Part shown: piece by piece, positions 23,305 through 31,757 of the stretch | Layout of the letters: the number at the start of each line of letters is the position of its first letter | Position numbering within the stretch: position 1 is the stretch's first letter | From: an archaeon | GTDB lineage: Archaea; Aenigmatarchaeota; Aenigmatarchaeia; GW2011-AR5 | Reading direction: 5' to 3' | Assembly: GCA_028279825.1 (NCBI GenBank) | Contig: JANQNA010000007.1 | Span: 25,409-89,408 of the forward strand | DNA: 64,000 bases | Made by a program: the position numbers and the translations under genes | The notes under the pieces: generated by a model | What the model was told of the DNA's origin: nothing | Databases searched by the model: none | Seen by the model: only the letters and a program-made list of their open reading frames with translations

Positions 23305-26300
23305 TTAACCCCATTTAGGACAATATAGTTTGTAAGAGCAGAACTTGCAGGGTGTATCGGATTCAGCCACGCTGAATCCATGTTCGTAGTCGTGAGCTAT
23401 CTTCTGGCAGATTTCTAGAACATTCTTCCTAATGTCTTCTACCTTTGCTTCTTTGATCCGTGTACCCGGTGCAGTCATGATACCGTTTTCTAATGTAAAC
23501 TCCAATGGCTTTTCTTTCTCTAACATATCTAAAACTAATTCAGTAGGGATCCAGTTATTCTTCTTTATCGTTTCATCGTTTTGCAAGGCTAAAGCATACA
23601 ACAGTAGCTGCCGCTCACGATCATCTTTAGGAACGTCTGTCTTAGTGTAACCTGTCTTGTAATCAATAATTCTTACTTTACCATCACCAAGATAATCGAT
23701 ACGATCTATCTTCCCGCGGAAAGCAAATCCACCAAGACGGAAGTTGAAAGGAAGCTCTGTTTCCAGAATACTGCGCATTCTTTTTTCATGTCTGTGCCAG
23801 AATACATCAATGATACGTTTTGCACGCTCTATGTCAATGTTTTCTGGTATTAACTCCTTTGTCTCTTCTTTGGTTAGTTTGTTCTTTGCAGCTAAGTCTA
23901 AAATATCGTGCATAATAGAACCGAAACCAAAAGCCCCTTCTCCTTCTTCGTCTTCACGGGAAGGCATGTTGAGTACGTGCTTAAGCTCATACTTTTTTGG
24001 ACATTGTAAGTATGTACCGGTGGATGTGACTGAGAAAGTTAGTGCATTAGGATTGAACTTTAATCCGGTCTTGCCGGAGGCCGCGTTATCTAAAAGTCTC
24101 TTTACCTCCTTTGCGGCTGCACCCTTGCCAACAGGTTCTCTGTTTATCAGACCCTGATAAACCAGCATGTGATAGTTTGCTGACTTCGTGTTACCGGTCT
24201 CCAGAGCATTCATCATTATCTTTTTACGATCCGCAGCCAACCTGTCTATATCTGTGTCCCTTGCCTCGTTAGCACGGATGTTTTTATCGAAAGTAAAATG
24301 AAGATCTGCTTCTTGTATTTCTTTTTGTGAAAACCATTGTGGTTTTGCCCCAACCTCAAAAAGGAAACCGGACGGATCACGTGAATCTTTACCACCATAA
24401 TCTTTTGCTAAAGTAAGAATCAGATTTTCCTTCGCTCTTGTAAGACCAACATAACACAATCTTCGCTCTTCCTTTTCTTTCAAGGTCTTTGTTAACTCTT
24501 TGATAGCTGTTTCCTTTTCTTTTTCGTTACGATAAGTTTTGGATAAAACTTCATTGTATTGTTCGTTTAACTCCTGTGGAATTAACGGTTCCGCACCACC
24601 ACGTGTCAAAGGGAACTTGTCTTTGACCATGTCCACGAGGAACACTGTCTTAAACTCTAAACCTTTAGCAGCATGGATAGTCATTAGCTTGACTGATTCC
24701 TCTTCAATTATCTTTGTTGACGGCATGCCGCCTCCCATCTCGTCAACCATTTCTAAGTATGTGATAAAATTGGCCAGGTCTGCACCATGGAAGGTTTCGA
24801 AAGTAGAGGACAGGCCAATCAAAAGTTTAATGTTCTGCATCGCTTCACGGTCAGAGGAATATTCTCTGGCCAGTCCTGTACGGTCATAAATTTCCAGGAC
24901 TAAGTCAGAGACCTTTCTGGCAGTCTTTGTTTTAAGATCATCAACTAGTGCCGTTAGGTCTTTAACACACTGTTTACCCTTTGCAGATAACCTAGTAGCA
25001 TCAATGTGGTTGTATAGAAGATCCTGAAGACCTAATCGTTTCTTCTTTTTGAAATCTGCTAAGATTGTAGAATCTGCTGCCGTTAGTCCAAATCTTGTAT
25101 GTAAAAGTCTCCACCAGGCTTGTTCTGCTTGTAGAAGCGAGCTGGATAAGTTGTTAAGTATGTAGATGAATGATAAAGCTGTCTTTATTTCTGGTTTATG
25201 AAAGAACTCCGTGCCACCGGCTGTTGAGTAAGGTATACCTCTTTGATTTAGAGCACGCTTGATTGCGCCGGCGGAAGAGTGGGATCTGTAAAGAATAGCT
25301 ATGTCCTTGTACGTACCCTGAAGTTTTTCAATTTCCTCCACTATACGCCTTGCCTGTTCCTTGTTGTCCTCTAACTGCACAATACGTACATCCTCACCCT
25401 CTATACTCTCGGCACTGGATAATAGAACAGACTCCTCTGGCTTAACATAGTTGTTTGTGATAAGCTTGTGTGCTGTTCTTAGTATCTTGTCTGAGGAACG
25501 GTAGTTTGTTGAAAGTTTGATTACATTCTCATCAGGCACACGGAATACTTTACGAAACTTTTCTATGTTATCTGCGTAAGCCCCACGAAAAGCGTAAACA
25601 GTCTGGTTCTGATCCCCTACAACAGTTATGTTACCGCGCTTCGCTAAATGAAGTAATAACTCGAACTGTACTTTGTTTGTGTCTTGAAACTCGTCTACAA
25701 CAATGTAATCATATACAGCTAATTCCTCGGCACCGTAACGAGAAACGTAATCAAGAACAATCATGTTTAGGTCTGCGAAATCCAGTGACTTAGACTTTTT
25801 CTTTAACTCTTCGTACTTAATCCAGGCTTCTAGAAACTCTTTGTACTGCAAATAGTTTTCATAGAGCTTGACAAACTCCATCAGTTTTTTCCGCTCTTCC
25901 TTAGGTAAGTCTTCACGAATAGTACGTAATATAACCAAAGCCTTATCGTACTCATAATTATAATTCGCCAAAAGATTTTCCTGATCCTGAAGATATCTTC
26001 TATAGTCGTCGATAGTTAACGACAGATCTTTTGCTTTGCCTATTGTGTTTGCATAACGCTTTGCACGACCTACATCCAGGTCCAGCTCACGCTTAAGCAA
26101 AATTGCCCCGTCCAACTCCTCAAGAATATTGTAGTTCTCACCTACGTTACACTCACGTGTATGGGCACGAATAAACTTATCACAGAAACTGTGGAAGGTG
26201 GAGATATGAATATGGCGTGCCTCAGGCGTCAGATCTTCTACCTTTGTTTTCATCTGTTCGGCTGCTTCATTGGAGAACGTCAACGCCAAAACCTTTTCAG

Positions 26301-26433
26301 GAGGTACGCCGTGATCGATAAGATACGTTAACTTCTCGACAATAGTCATTGTTTTGCCTGTTCCTGCACCTGCTATTATCAGACAAGGTCCCTCACTCAT
26401 ATGTACTGCGCGCAGCTGCTCAGAATTCAACAT
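23305..26433 (-). CDS. UvrD/RecB-type helicase fused to Fe-S PD-(D/E)XK nuclease
   Basis: A 1042-aa superfamily 1 helicase-nuclease. Helicase motifs: IIAGAGTGKTMTIVEKL (Walker A), VDEFQDTNKVQFELL (II), VGDQNQTVYAFRGA (III), LSTNYRSSDKIL (IV), MTIHAAKGLEFKTVFLVDMV (V) and YVGLTRAKENLIL (VI). The C-terminal ~250 residues form a RecB-family nuclease: FAFRGKIDRIDYLGDGKVRIIDYKTGY carries the Asp and DYK. A distant Cys (TYLQCPKKY) plus CKFCSYKLYC make an AddB/Cas4-like iron-sulfur site. It combines AddA- and AddB-like elements in one chain, suited to double-strand-break resection. The track's TTG start is replaced by the ATG of MLNSEQLRAVH. Confidence 0.92.
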   Translation of the reverse strand: MLNSEQLRAVHMSEGPCLIIAGAGTGKTMTIVEKLTYLIDHGVPPEKVLALTFSNEAAEQMKTKVEDLTPEARHIHISTFHSFCDKFIRAHTRECNVGENYNILEELDGAILLKRELDLDVGRAKRYANTIGKAKDLSLTIDDYRRYLQDQENLLANYNYEYDKALVILRTIREDLPKEERKKLMEFVKLYENYLQYKEFLEAWIKYEELKKKSKSLDFADLNMIVLDYVSRYGAEELAVYDYIVVDEFQDTNKVQFELLLHLAKRGNITVVGDQNQTVYAFRGAYADNIEKFRKVFRVPDENVIKLSTNYRSSDKILRTAHKLITNNYVKPEESVLLSSAESIEGEDVRIVQLEDNKEQARRIVEEIEKLQGTYKDIAILYRSHSSAGAIKRALNQRGIPYSTAGGTEFFHKPEIKTALSFIYILNNLSSSLLQAEQAWWRLLHTRFGLTAADSTILADFKKKKRLGLQDLLYNHIDATRLSAKGKQCVKDLTALVDDLKTKTARKVSDLVLEIYDRTGLAREYSSDREAMQNIKLLIGLSSTFETFHGADLANFITYLEMVDEMGGGMPSTKIIEEESVKLMTIHAAKGLEFKTVFLVDMVKDKFPLTRGGAEPLIPQELNEQYNEVLSKTYRNEKEKETAIKELTKTLKEKEERRLCYVGLTRAKENLILTLAKDYGGKDSRDPSGFLFEVGAKPQWFSQKEIQEADLHFTFDKNIRANEARDTDIDRLAADRKKIMMNALETGNTKSANYHMLVYQGLINREPVGKGAAAKEVKRLLDNAASGKTGLKFNPNALTFSVTSTGTYLQCPKKYELKHVLNMPSREDEEGEGAFGFGSIMHDILDLAAKNKLTKEETKELIPENIDIERAKRIIDVFWHRHEKRMRSILETELPFNFRLGGFAFRGKIDRIDYLGDGKVRIIDYKTGYTKTDVPKDDRERQLLLYALALQNDETIKKNNWIPTELVLDMLEKEKPLEFTLENGIMTAPGTRIKEAKVEDIRKNVLEICQKIAHDYEHGFSVAESDTPCKFCSYKLYCPKWG

Positions 26434-26484
26434 CTTTGTATGATACCACAAATCTATTTATTGGGGTGGTGATGAAATAGTAGT

Positions 26485-26910
26485 ATGCGGGTACAAGAGA
26501 CACTGATGAACAGATCGTTTTCGGTCATGAATAGCGATCCATATCTGCTGTCGCTAAAGGCGATGGAGAATATTTCCAGAAGTGGCAAGGTTATTGAGAA
26601 GAAGAACAAGTATGAGACGGACGGACCGCATCACAGGTCGTTTGTCAACTTTGATGTCGTTGAGATAGTTGATGATTTTTCGAAGATTGTATTCAACTTT
26701 GACCTTGTCGGTGAGAATGGAACGCTTCGCGTGACGGTAACAGGGAGTTTGATCACAAAGGTAGAAGACACGGGATTCTTCAGCCACGCGTTTTCTGACC
26801 ATTACATAAAAGAGATATATCCTGTGCTTCGCAAAATGAGCGGGGAAAAGATAGAGTTCTTTGGAAAGCGTGTGGACAGAATATTCCAAAAATCAATACC
26901 TGCGTCTTAA
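26485..26910 (+). CDS. Orphan protein, 141 aa
   Basis: A 141-aa soluble protein: FVNFDVVEIVDDFSKIVFNFDLVGENGTLRVTVTGSLITKVEDTGFFSHAFSDHYIKEIYPVLRKMSGEKIEFF. The alternating pattern suggests a beta-sheet core of the START/polyketide-cyclase or hotdog kind, but this is a guess. It is head-to-head with the helicase gene and overlaps the convergent HMG-CoA reductase gene by 18 nt. Start could be the internal MNRSFSV instead. Confidence 0.6.
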   Translation: MRVQETLMNRSFSVMNSDPYLLSLKAMENISRSGKVIEKKNKYETDGPHHRSFVNFDVVEIVDDFSKIVFNFDLVGENGTLRVTVTGSLITKVEDTGFFSHAFSDHYIKEIYPVLRKMSGEKIEFFGKRVDRIFQKSIPAS

Positions 26911-28143
26911 TTCTTCGAGAATTTCCTTGGCCCTTGCATTTGTTATCTGGCCTTCCTGGATCATGAGCTTTGTTACTTTTGGCACTTCATCAGGTGTTGC
27001 GCCGGCGGTCATAGCTAAATTGCTTGCATGGAGCTTCATGTGACCTGCCTGGATTCCTTCCTTGGCCATTGCGCGCATAGCTGCGAAGTTATTGGCCAAG
27101 CCAACACAGGCTGCTATCTCACCGAGTTCAGATGCATGCTTAACACCGAGAATCTTCAAGGTTATCCTTGCTATAGGATTCGTTTTTGTGGCTCCGCCAA
27201 CTATTCCTGCGACCATTGGCATTTCTATTGAGCCAACTAAGTCTCCAGACTCGTTCTTCCGGTAGTGTGTTAGCGGGCCATATCTACCTGCAGTAGCTGC
27301 GTAAGCATGTGCTCCGGCTTCCGCTGCTCTAAAGTCGTTTCCTGTGGCAATCATAACAGCGTCAACGCCGTTCATTATTCCCTTGTTGTGTGTAGCACAA
27401 CGGAATTTGTCCACTCTGGCCATTTCATAAGCATCAAGAATTCCCTCTATAACGTCTTCTCCTAGAACTTCCTTTTTCCAGATAACTTCTGCTTTGGCGA
27501 GCCTGTAAATAGCCAAATTGGAAATTATTTTTAGAACCGATCTTCCGCCTGTCAACTCTTCAAGAAAAGGTGCTATACACTCGCACATTGTGTTTACAGC
27601 ATTTGCACCCATCGCGTCCTGGACGTTAACAAGAAGGTGGACAACAACTATTCTGCCTCTGTCACTGTCATACTCGTTTACCTCTAAATCTTTCAAGCCT
27701 CCGCCAAGCTTCACTAAAGTAGAATCTTTCTTATTTACTAATCTTTCAATTTGGCCCTTTTCTTTCAAGATCTTTTGCTTCGCGTTATCTTTTGTGTCCA
27801 TTAACTGAATCTGGCCAATCATGATGGGTTTGTCACTAGAAGCTGTAAATCCTTCAGGTCTGGCCAATTTTGCGGCGTGGCTTGCAGCTGCCACAACAGA
27901 AGGTTCTTCAATGGCCATAGGAACTAGAATGTCTTTGTTGTTAATTGTAAAGTTGGTGGCTATGCCCAGAGGAAGCTCAACTGTGCCGATGACGTTTTCG
28001 ATCATCATATCGGCCAATTTCTCTAAACAGCCGGTGTCTTTCAGTGTTTCAGCCTCGCTATCTGTCAAGTTGCACTGATTTTTTATTATGGATACACGTT
28101 CCTCGACAGGCAGCTTGTAAAATCCGGATAAATCACTGTTCAT
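26893..28143 (-). CDS. hmgA: HMG-CoA reductase (class II type)
   Basis: Converts HMG-CoA to mevalonate, the committed step of isoprenoid synthesis for archaeal lipids. It has 416 aa from MNSDLSGF. Signature elements are GIATNFTINNKDILVPMAIEEPSVVAAAS (catalytic Glu and substrate loop), HNKGIMNGVDAVMIATGNDFRA (catalytic Lys and Asp region), GGATKTNPIA and MKLHASNLAMTAGA (catalytic His). EEPSVVAAAS, HNKGIMNG and the short length match the class II (mvaA-like) enzymes rather than the class I enzymes of most euryarchaea. A TTTAATAC box about 27 nt upstream supports this start. The thiolase/HMG-CoA synthase operon begins less than 2 kb away. Confidence 0.93.
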   Translation of the reverse strand: MNSDLSGFYKLPVEERVSIIKNQCNLTDSEAETLKDTGCLEKLADMMIENVIGTVELPLGIATNFTINNKDILVPMAIEEPSVVAAASHAAKLARPEGFTASSDKPIMIGQIQLMDTKDNAKQKILKEKGQIERLVNKKDSTLVKLGGGLKDLEVNEYDSDRGRIVVVHLLVNVQDAMGANAVNTMCECIAPFLEELTGGRSVLKIISNLAIYRLAKAEVIWKKEVLGEDVIEGILDAYEMARVDKFRCATHNKGIMNGVDAVMIATGNDFRAAEAGAHAYAATAGRYGPLTHYRKNESGDLVGSIEMPMVAGIVGGATKTNPIARITLKILGVKHASELGEIAACVGLANNFAAMRAMAKEGIQAGHMKLHASNLAMTAGATPDEVPKVTKLMIQEGQITNARAKEILEELRRRY

Positions 28144-28193
28144 AAGAATTAGCAATTAGACCGCATGTATTAAAGGGTATCGTTGGATATCAT

Positions 28194-28203
28194 TTTTTAT
28201 AGG
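28194..28203 (+). promoter_or_regulatory. TATA-like promoter, duplicated copy 1
   Basis: TTTTTATAGG lies about 25 nt before the ATG at 28223. The downstream leader GTTTTTGAGATGGTTTTG is nearly identical to that of the next gene (28550-28578), so promoter and gene appear to have been duplicated together. Confidence 0.55.
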
Positions 28204-28222
28204 TTTTTGAGATGGTTTTGAT

Positions 28223-28546
28223 ATGACTGAAGTAAGAGGGTTTATAGCGCTAGGTATTGTAGATAAACCTGGTGATGTATCTATATACCAGCAGCATCGT
28301 TTCAAAGAGCCTGCCAGAAGATGCATATCCGGTCTTGGGTACTTATGTGATAATCTTGAATCAGCTTCTGACCGGATTGTAGGAATTCTCGATTCTGCCG
28401 GCTTACCAGACGGGTATGTTGTTTGTGTGCGGGATCAGCGTTCTTCGAACTTTGTTCAATCTGAAAGACCGCTAAAAAGACGCGAGCTTGGTCCTATCGT
28501 AGCCGAAGTGAAAAGACAGAGACCTCAGTTTTCTTTCGTGTATTAA
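28223..28546 (+). CDS. Orphan protein, tandem paralogue 1
   Basis: A 107-aa protein. Its C-terminal two thirds (ESASDRIVGILDSAGLPDGYVVCVRDQRSSNFVQSERPLKRRELGPIVAEVKRQRPQFSFVY) align with the next gene (DKADEIVYRLLELLDTSDLPDGYSIAIRNGL...HPLRAADFSAIVEKVKRCRPRFAFVD). The shared LPDGY, PL(K/R)..(E/D)....IV.(E/K)VKR.RP.F.FV pattern is unmistakable. Small alpha/beta fold, no known function. Confidence 0.65.
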   Translation: MTEVRGFIALGIVDKPGDVSIYQQHRFKEPARRCISGLGYLCDNLESASDRIVGILDSAGLPDGYVVCVRDQRSSNFVQSERPLKRRELGPIVAEVKRQRPQFSFVY

Positions 28547-28549
28547 CTC

Positions 28550-28559
28550 TTTTTATATG
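28550..28559 (+). promoter_or_regulatory. TATA-like promoter, duplicated copy 2
   Basis: TTTTTATATG about 25 nt before the ATG at 28579, followed by TTTTTGAGATGGTTTTTG, matching the upstream gene's leader almost base for base. Confidence 0.55.
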
Positions 28560-28578
28560 TTTTTGAGATGGTTTTTGT

Positions 28579-28911
28579 ATGTCTGAAAATTCTGGGGTAA
28601 TTGAGCTTGCCACTTACCGTAGTGGCGGCGTGCCGGGTTTTGTGTCTAAAAACTACGAGCTTTACGGTGAAGATGGTACTTTGAGAAGAGCCGGAACCGG
28701 ACATTTTTGTGATAAAGCCGATGAGATTGTATATAGACTTCTGGAACTCCTTGATACTTCTGATTTGCCTGACGGTTATTCAATAGCTATTCGAAATGGA
28801 TTAACAGTGCCTGGATGGCAGCAGAATAATCACCCGTTACGGGCGGCGGATTTCAGTGCTATTGTGGAAAAAGTAAAAAGGTGCCGGCCCAGATTTGCTT
28901 TCGTAGATTAA
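28579..28911 (+). CDS. Orphan protein, tandem paralogue 2
   Basis: A 110-aa paralogue of the previous gene with its own near-identical promoter. N-terminal strands (GVIELATYRSGGVPGFVSKNYELYGEDGTLRRAGTGHFCDKADEIV) lead into the shared LPDGY core and RPRFAFVD terminus. No catalytic motif. Independent promoters suggest the copies can be expressed separately. Confidence 0.65.
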   Translation: MSENSGVIELATYRSGGVPGFVSKNYELYGEDGTLRRAGTGHFCDKADEIVYRLLELLDTSDLPDGYSIAIRNGLTVPGWQQNNHPLRAADFSAIVEKVKRCRPRFAFVD

Positions 28912-28945
28912 AAATCTTTTTATTGGGTCTGTGGCAAGTATAGTT

Positions 28946-29746
28946 ATGCTTGAGTCTATCATCAGACCGATGAGGGCAGAGAAGAATCCGAAGGAAGTAT
29001 TTGTGATTTCGCTGTTCTTTTCGTTTGTATCTGTGGCGTTTGCTATACATATATTTCCTTCACAGGCGTCTGTTTTCTCTGTTGCTTTGCTGACAATGCT
29101 GTTTCTACCGTTGTTTCAAAAGTTGTTTGTAATAGAAGAAAAGAAAGACTACAAACTGCACAAAAATCTTTGGAAACGGCATGAAGAGCTGTTCAAGGTG
29201 TTTACAGCGTTCTTCTTAGGTACTATTGTTGCATTGAGCTTCATCTACGTGTTCTTTCCTCATGCGCGTGATGCGTTTGCTCTTCAGGAAAGCTGGTATA
29301 TGGCCAACGGTTCAGTTATCACGGGCGAAGCCACAGGCGACGCCCAGTTCTGGGCGTTTTTCTGGAATAACACACAGGTCATGCTGATGATGTTTTTACT
29401 GTCTATAATCTTCGGTGCCGGTGCTATCTTCATTCTGGCGTGGAACGCGTCTGTAATAGCCGTATATGTTGGATTTGTAATCAATTCGTTCATACGAACA
29501 GGTATCAGTCCGGAAATTGCGTATATTTTAGGCGTTCCGGCAGGTATAGGATCTATCGCTCTACATGGAATTCCGGAAATACTGGCTTACTTTGTGGCTG
29601 CTTTAGCCGGAGGCATGCTGTCTGTGGGTGTTATAAGAGAAAGACTAAAGGGTCATTTTGAGAAGATTTTCATAGACTCGCTAATTTTCTTAGGTGCAGC
29701 TGAAGTACTCATAATCGTGGCTGCTTTACTGGAAGCTTATATCTAA
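28946..29746 (+). CDS. SpoIIM-family (DUF95) membrane protein
   Basis: A 266-aa integral membrane protein. MLESIIRPMRAEKNPKEVFVISLFFSFVSVAFAIHIFP opens the archaeal stage-II-sporulation-M-like family. About six transmembrane helices are visible, with a Gly-rich core (FIRTGISPEIAYILGVPAGIGSIALHGIPEILAYFVAALAGGML) that carries the family's H-G-x-x-E motif. The function in archaea is unknown; bacterial SpoIIM acts in engulfment. The start is set by TCTTTTTATTGG 25 nt upstream of the ATG. Confidence 0.85.
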   Translation: MLESIIRPMRAEKNPKEVFVISLFFSFVSVAFAIHIFPSQASVFSVALLTMLFLPLFQKLFVIEEKKDYKLHKNLWKRHEELFKVFTAFFLGTIVALSFIYVFFPHARDAFALQESWYMANGSVITGEATGDAQFWAFFWNNTQVMLMMFLLSIIFGAGAIFILAWNASVIAVYVGFVINSFIRTGISPEIAYILGVPAGIGSIALHGIPEILAYFVAALAGGMLSVGVIRERLKGHFEKIFIDSLIFLGAAEVLIIVAALLEAYI

Positions 29747-29816
29747 ATTCTGCGTTAAAACCGCAAAATTAGGGCTTAAAGGCGTAATTTAAGAATGTTT
29801 CGGTGATACTAGATTG

Positions 29817-30851
29817 ATGAACGTAGGTATAGTTGGGTACGGGGCATATGTGCCTAAATTCCGCATAAAAGCAGAGGAAATAGCCAAAGTATGGAACATG
29901 AATCCTGATAGTATAAGGAATGGTTTGTTAATAGAGGAGAAAAGTGTTCCTTCTCAGGATGAGGATACTGTTACTATATCCGTTGAGGCTGCGCGAAACG
30001 CATTGATAAGAGCAAATGTTAACGGTAGTCGTATTGGCTCGGTATACATAGGCAGTGAAAGTCATCCGTATACAGTAAAACCATCAGGTACAGTCGTGGC
30101 GGAAGCTATAGGCGCTACGCCTGATGTTATGGTTGCTGATTTTGAGTTTGCATGCAAGGCCGGGACGGCTGCTATGCAGGTGTGTTTTGCACAAGTGAAA
30201 GCTGGTCTGGTTGAATATGGACTGGCAATAGGTGCTGATACGTCACAAGGACGTCCGGGTGATGCGCTGGAGTATTCGGCTGCTGCCGGAGGCGCAGCTT
30301 TTGTGATTGGAAAGGATCCTATAGTCACGATAGATGATACTTATTCGTACACGACGGATACACCTGACTTCTGGCGAAGAGAAGGACAGCCATATCCAAG
30401 CCATGGGGCAAGATTCACAGGTGAACCGGCTTACTTTGCTCATCTGCCCGGTGCAGTGAAGGGTCTTCTAAGGAAGACTAACACTCAACCTGACGATTAT
30501 GATTACGTAGCTTTTCATACTCCTAACGGAAAGTTTCCGCTGCGCGCTGCAAAGATGTTAGGATTTGCAAAGGAAAAATTGCTTCCGGGATTAATTGTTA
30601 CAAAGATAGGTAATACTTATTCAGGTGCTTCTTTACTTTCTTTAACGGCTATACTTGATATAGCAAAGCCTGGGGACAAAATTTTACTCTGTTCTTATGG
30701 TTCAGGAGCAGGTGCTGACGCATTCAAGTTAACAGTAACAGACAAAATACTGGAAGTTAGAAAGGCTCCAACTACACAGCAATATATTGACAAGGCTGAA
30801 TACATAGATTATGGTACTTATGCTAAATTGAGAGGAAAACTGGTGAGATAG
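29817..30851 (+). CDS. Hydroxymethylglutaryl-CoA synthase
   Basis: Condenses acetyl-CoA with acetoacetyl-CoA to HMG-CoA. 344 aa, archaeal short type. Recognisable are [26 protein letters not shown], the nucleophilic Cys in [17 protein letters not shown], the His in [21 protein letters not shown] and the [12 protein letters not shown] motif. GGTGATAC before the ATG is the ribosome-binding site. It is the first gene of an eight-gene rightward operon ending in the DUF35 protein at 33842. In other archaea HMGS, thiolase and DUF35 form one complex channelling acetoacetyl-CoA. Here small orphan genes are interposed. Confidence 0.93.
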   Translation: MNVGIVGYGAYVPKFRIKAEEIAKVWNMNPDSIRNGLLIEEKSVPSQDEDTVTISVEAARNALIRANVNGSRIGSVYIGSESHPYTVKPSGTVVAEAIGATPDVMVADFEFACKAGTAAMQVCFAQVKAGLVEYGLAIGADTSQGRPGDALEYSAAAGGAAFVIGKDPIVTIDDTYSYTTDTPDFWRREGQPYPSHGARFTGEPAYFAHLPGAVKGLLRKTNTQPDDYDYVAFHTPNGKFPLRAAKMLGFAKEKLLPGLIVTKIGNTYSGASLLSLTAILDIAKPGDKILLCSYGSGAGADAFKLTVTDKILEVRKAPTTQQYIDKAEYIDYGTYAKLRGKLVR

Positions 30852-31103
30852 ATGGGTGTTGATGAAGCCTTTAAGGTGTTTTACGTGGCAGCTGGCAGAG
30901 TTGACGGAGATGAGAATAGAAGAACGTGGCTGTATGATCAGGAAGAAGGATCGAATACTGACATAGGGCAGCTTTTGGAGCATGGCTACCTAGAAACCGT
31001 CGGGACAAGACAGGCTGGAGATGTTGTTGAAACTGTTTACGAATTTACGAGAAGGGGAAGGAGACTTGGAATGAGGCTTTTCCCAGAAAGAGTGGTGAAT
31101 TGA
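30852..31103 (+). CDS. Small wHTH-like protein in mevalonate operon, copy 1
   Basis: An 83-aa protein beginning directly after the HMGS stop codon. IGQLLEHGYLETVGTRQAGDVVETVYEFTRRGRRLGMRLF reads as the recognition helix plus wing of a winged helix. The same unit recurs twice in the next gene and once in the third: VQGLVDDGYAELRSRRDGVDRYGLTRKGL, IGKLVDDGLVRDLGVKHGHHAYALSMKGQ and VQKMENAGLVRRGYAIINGIESTHFVATDMGKRL. No DNA target can be inferred. Confidence 0.55.
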   Translation: MGVDEAFKVFYVAAGRVDGDENRRTWLYDQEEGSNTDIGQLLEHGYLETVGTRQAGDVVETVYEFTRRGRRLGMRLFPERVVN

Positions 31104-31104
31104 T

Positions 31105-31536
31105 ATGGTAGATGCACAAAGAGCACTCAAAAACTTCAGGATTACAGCAGATGAAAACGGTGAAGTACTGCAGATGGCAAGGTATCCCTGCCAGACGGTC
31201 CAAGGACTTGTGGATGATGGTTATGCGGAGCTTCGGAGCCGTAGAGATGGCGTTGACAGATATGGCCTTACAAGGAAGGGTTTAAATGAGGCAAACGGTG
31301 TTGTAGATTTAAACCGTTACAGAGAGCGGCAAAGAAAGCTCAGGACATTTGCGGAATGTGAAAGGGCAGATGGCGTTGTCACGGCGGTAGCCAATACCTT
31401 CCTGGAAGAAGAAATTGGTAAACTTGTGGATGATGGTCTTGTAAGGGATCTTGGTGTAAAACATGGGCATCATGCGTATGCGTTGTCGATGAAAGGGCAG
31501 ATAAGATTTGATAGAAAGGAGGGTGTGATGAAATGA
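31105..31536 (+). CDS. Two-domain wHTH-like protein in mevalonate operon, copy 2
   Basis: A 143-aa protein with two tandem copies of the wHTH-like unit: RYPCQTVQGLVDDGYAELRSRRDGVDRYGLTRKGL (~27-63) and NTFLEEEIGKLVDDGLVRDLGVKHGHHAYALSMKGQ (~98-133). A helical linker (VDLNRYRERQRKLRTFAECERADG) joins them. Start 1 nt after the previous stop; its end overlaps the next gene by 4 nt (ATGA). It is probably a fused duplication. May bind DNA, RNA or act as a small protein scaffold. Confidence 0.6.
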   Translation: MVDAQRALKNFRITADENGEVLQMARYPCQTVQGLVDDGYAELRSRRDGVDRYGLTRKGLNEANGVVDLNRYRERQRKLRTFAECERADGVVTAVANTFLEEEIGKLVDDGLVRDLGVKHGHHAYALSMKGQIRFDRKEGVMK

Positions 31537-31757
31537 GTTTTCAATTAGAAGAAGTAGAAGATTTTAAGGGATTCTGGCGTGACGGTGGACATCTGGCATA
31601 TCCTGCTGGAATGGAAATACCAAGGTATGTTCAGAAAATGGAGAACGCTGGTCTTGTCAGAAGAGGATACGCTATAATAAACGGCATAGAATCCACGCAT
31701 TTTGTTGCTACTGATATGGGTAAAAGACTTGGAAGTACAATAGAGTTGAGAAAATGA
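31533..31757 (+). CDS. Small wHTH-like protein in mevalonate operon, copy 3
   Basis: A 74-aa protein with one unit of the same type (AGMEIPRYVQKMENAGLVRRGYAIINGIESTHFVATDMGKRL). ATGA overlaps at both ends couple it to the preceding gene and to the thiolase gene. These overlaps mean that all three small proteins are made stoichiometrically with the biosynthetic enzymes. Confidence 0.6.
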   Translation: MSFQLEEVEDFKGFWRDGGHLAYPAGMEIPRYVQKMENAGLVRRGYAIINGIESTHFVATDMGKRLGSTIELRK

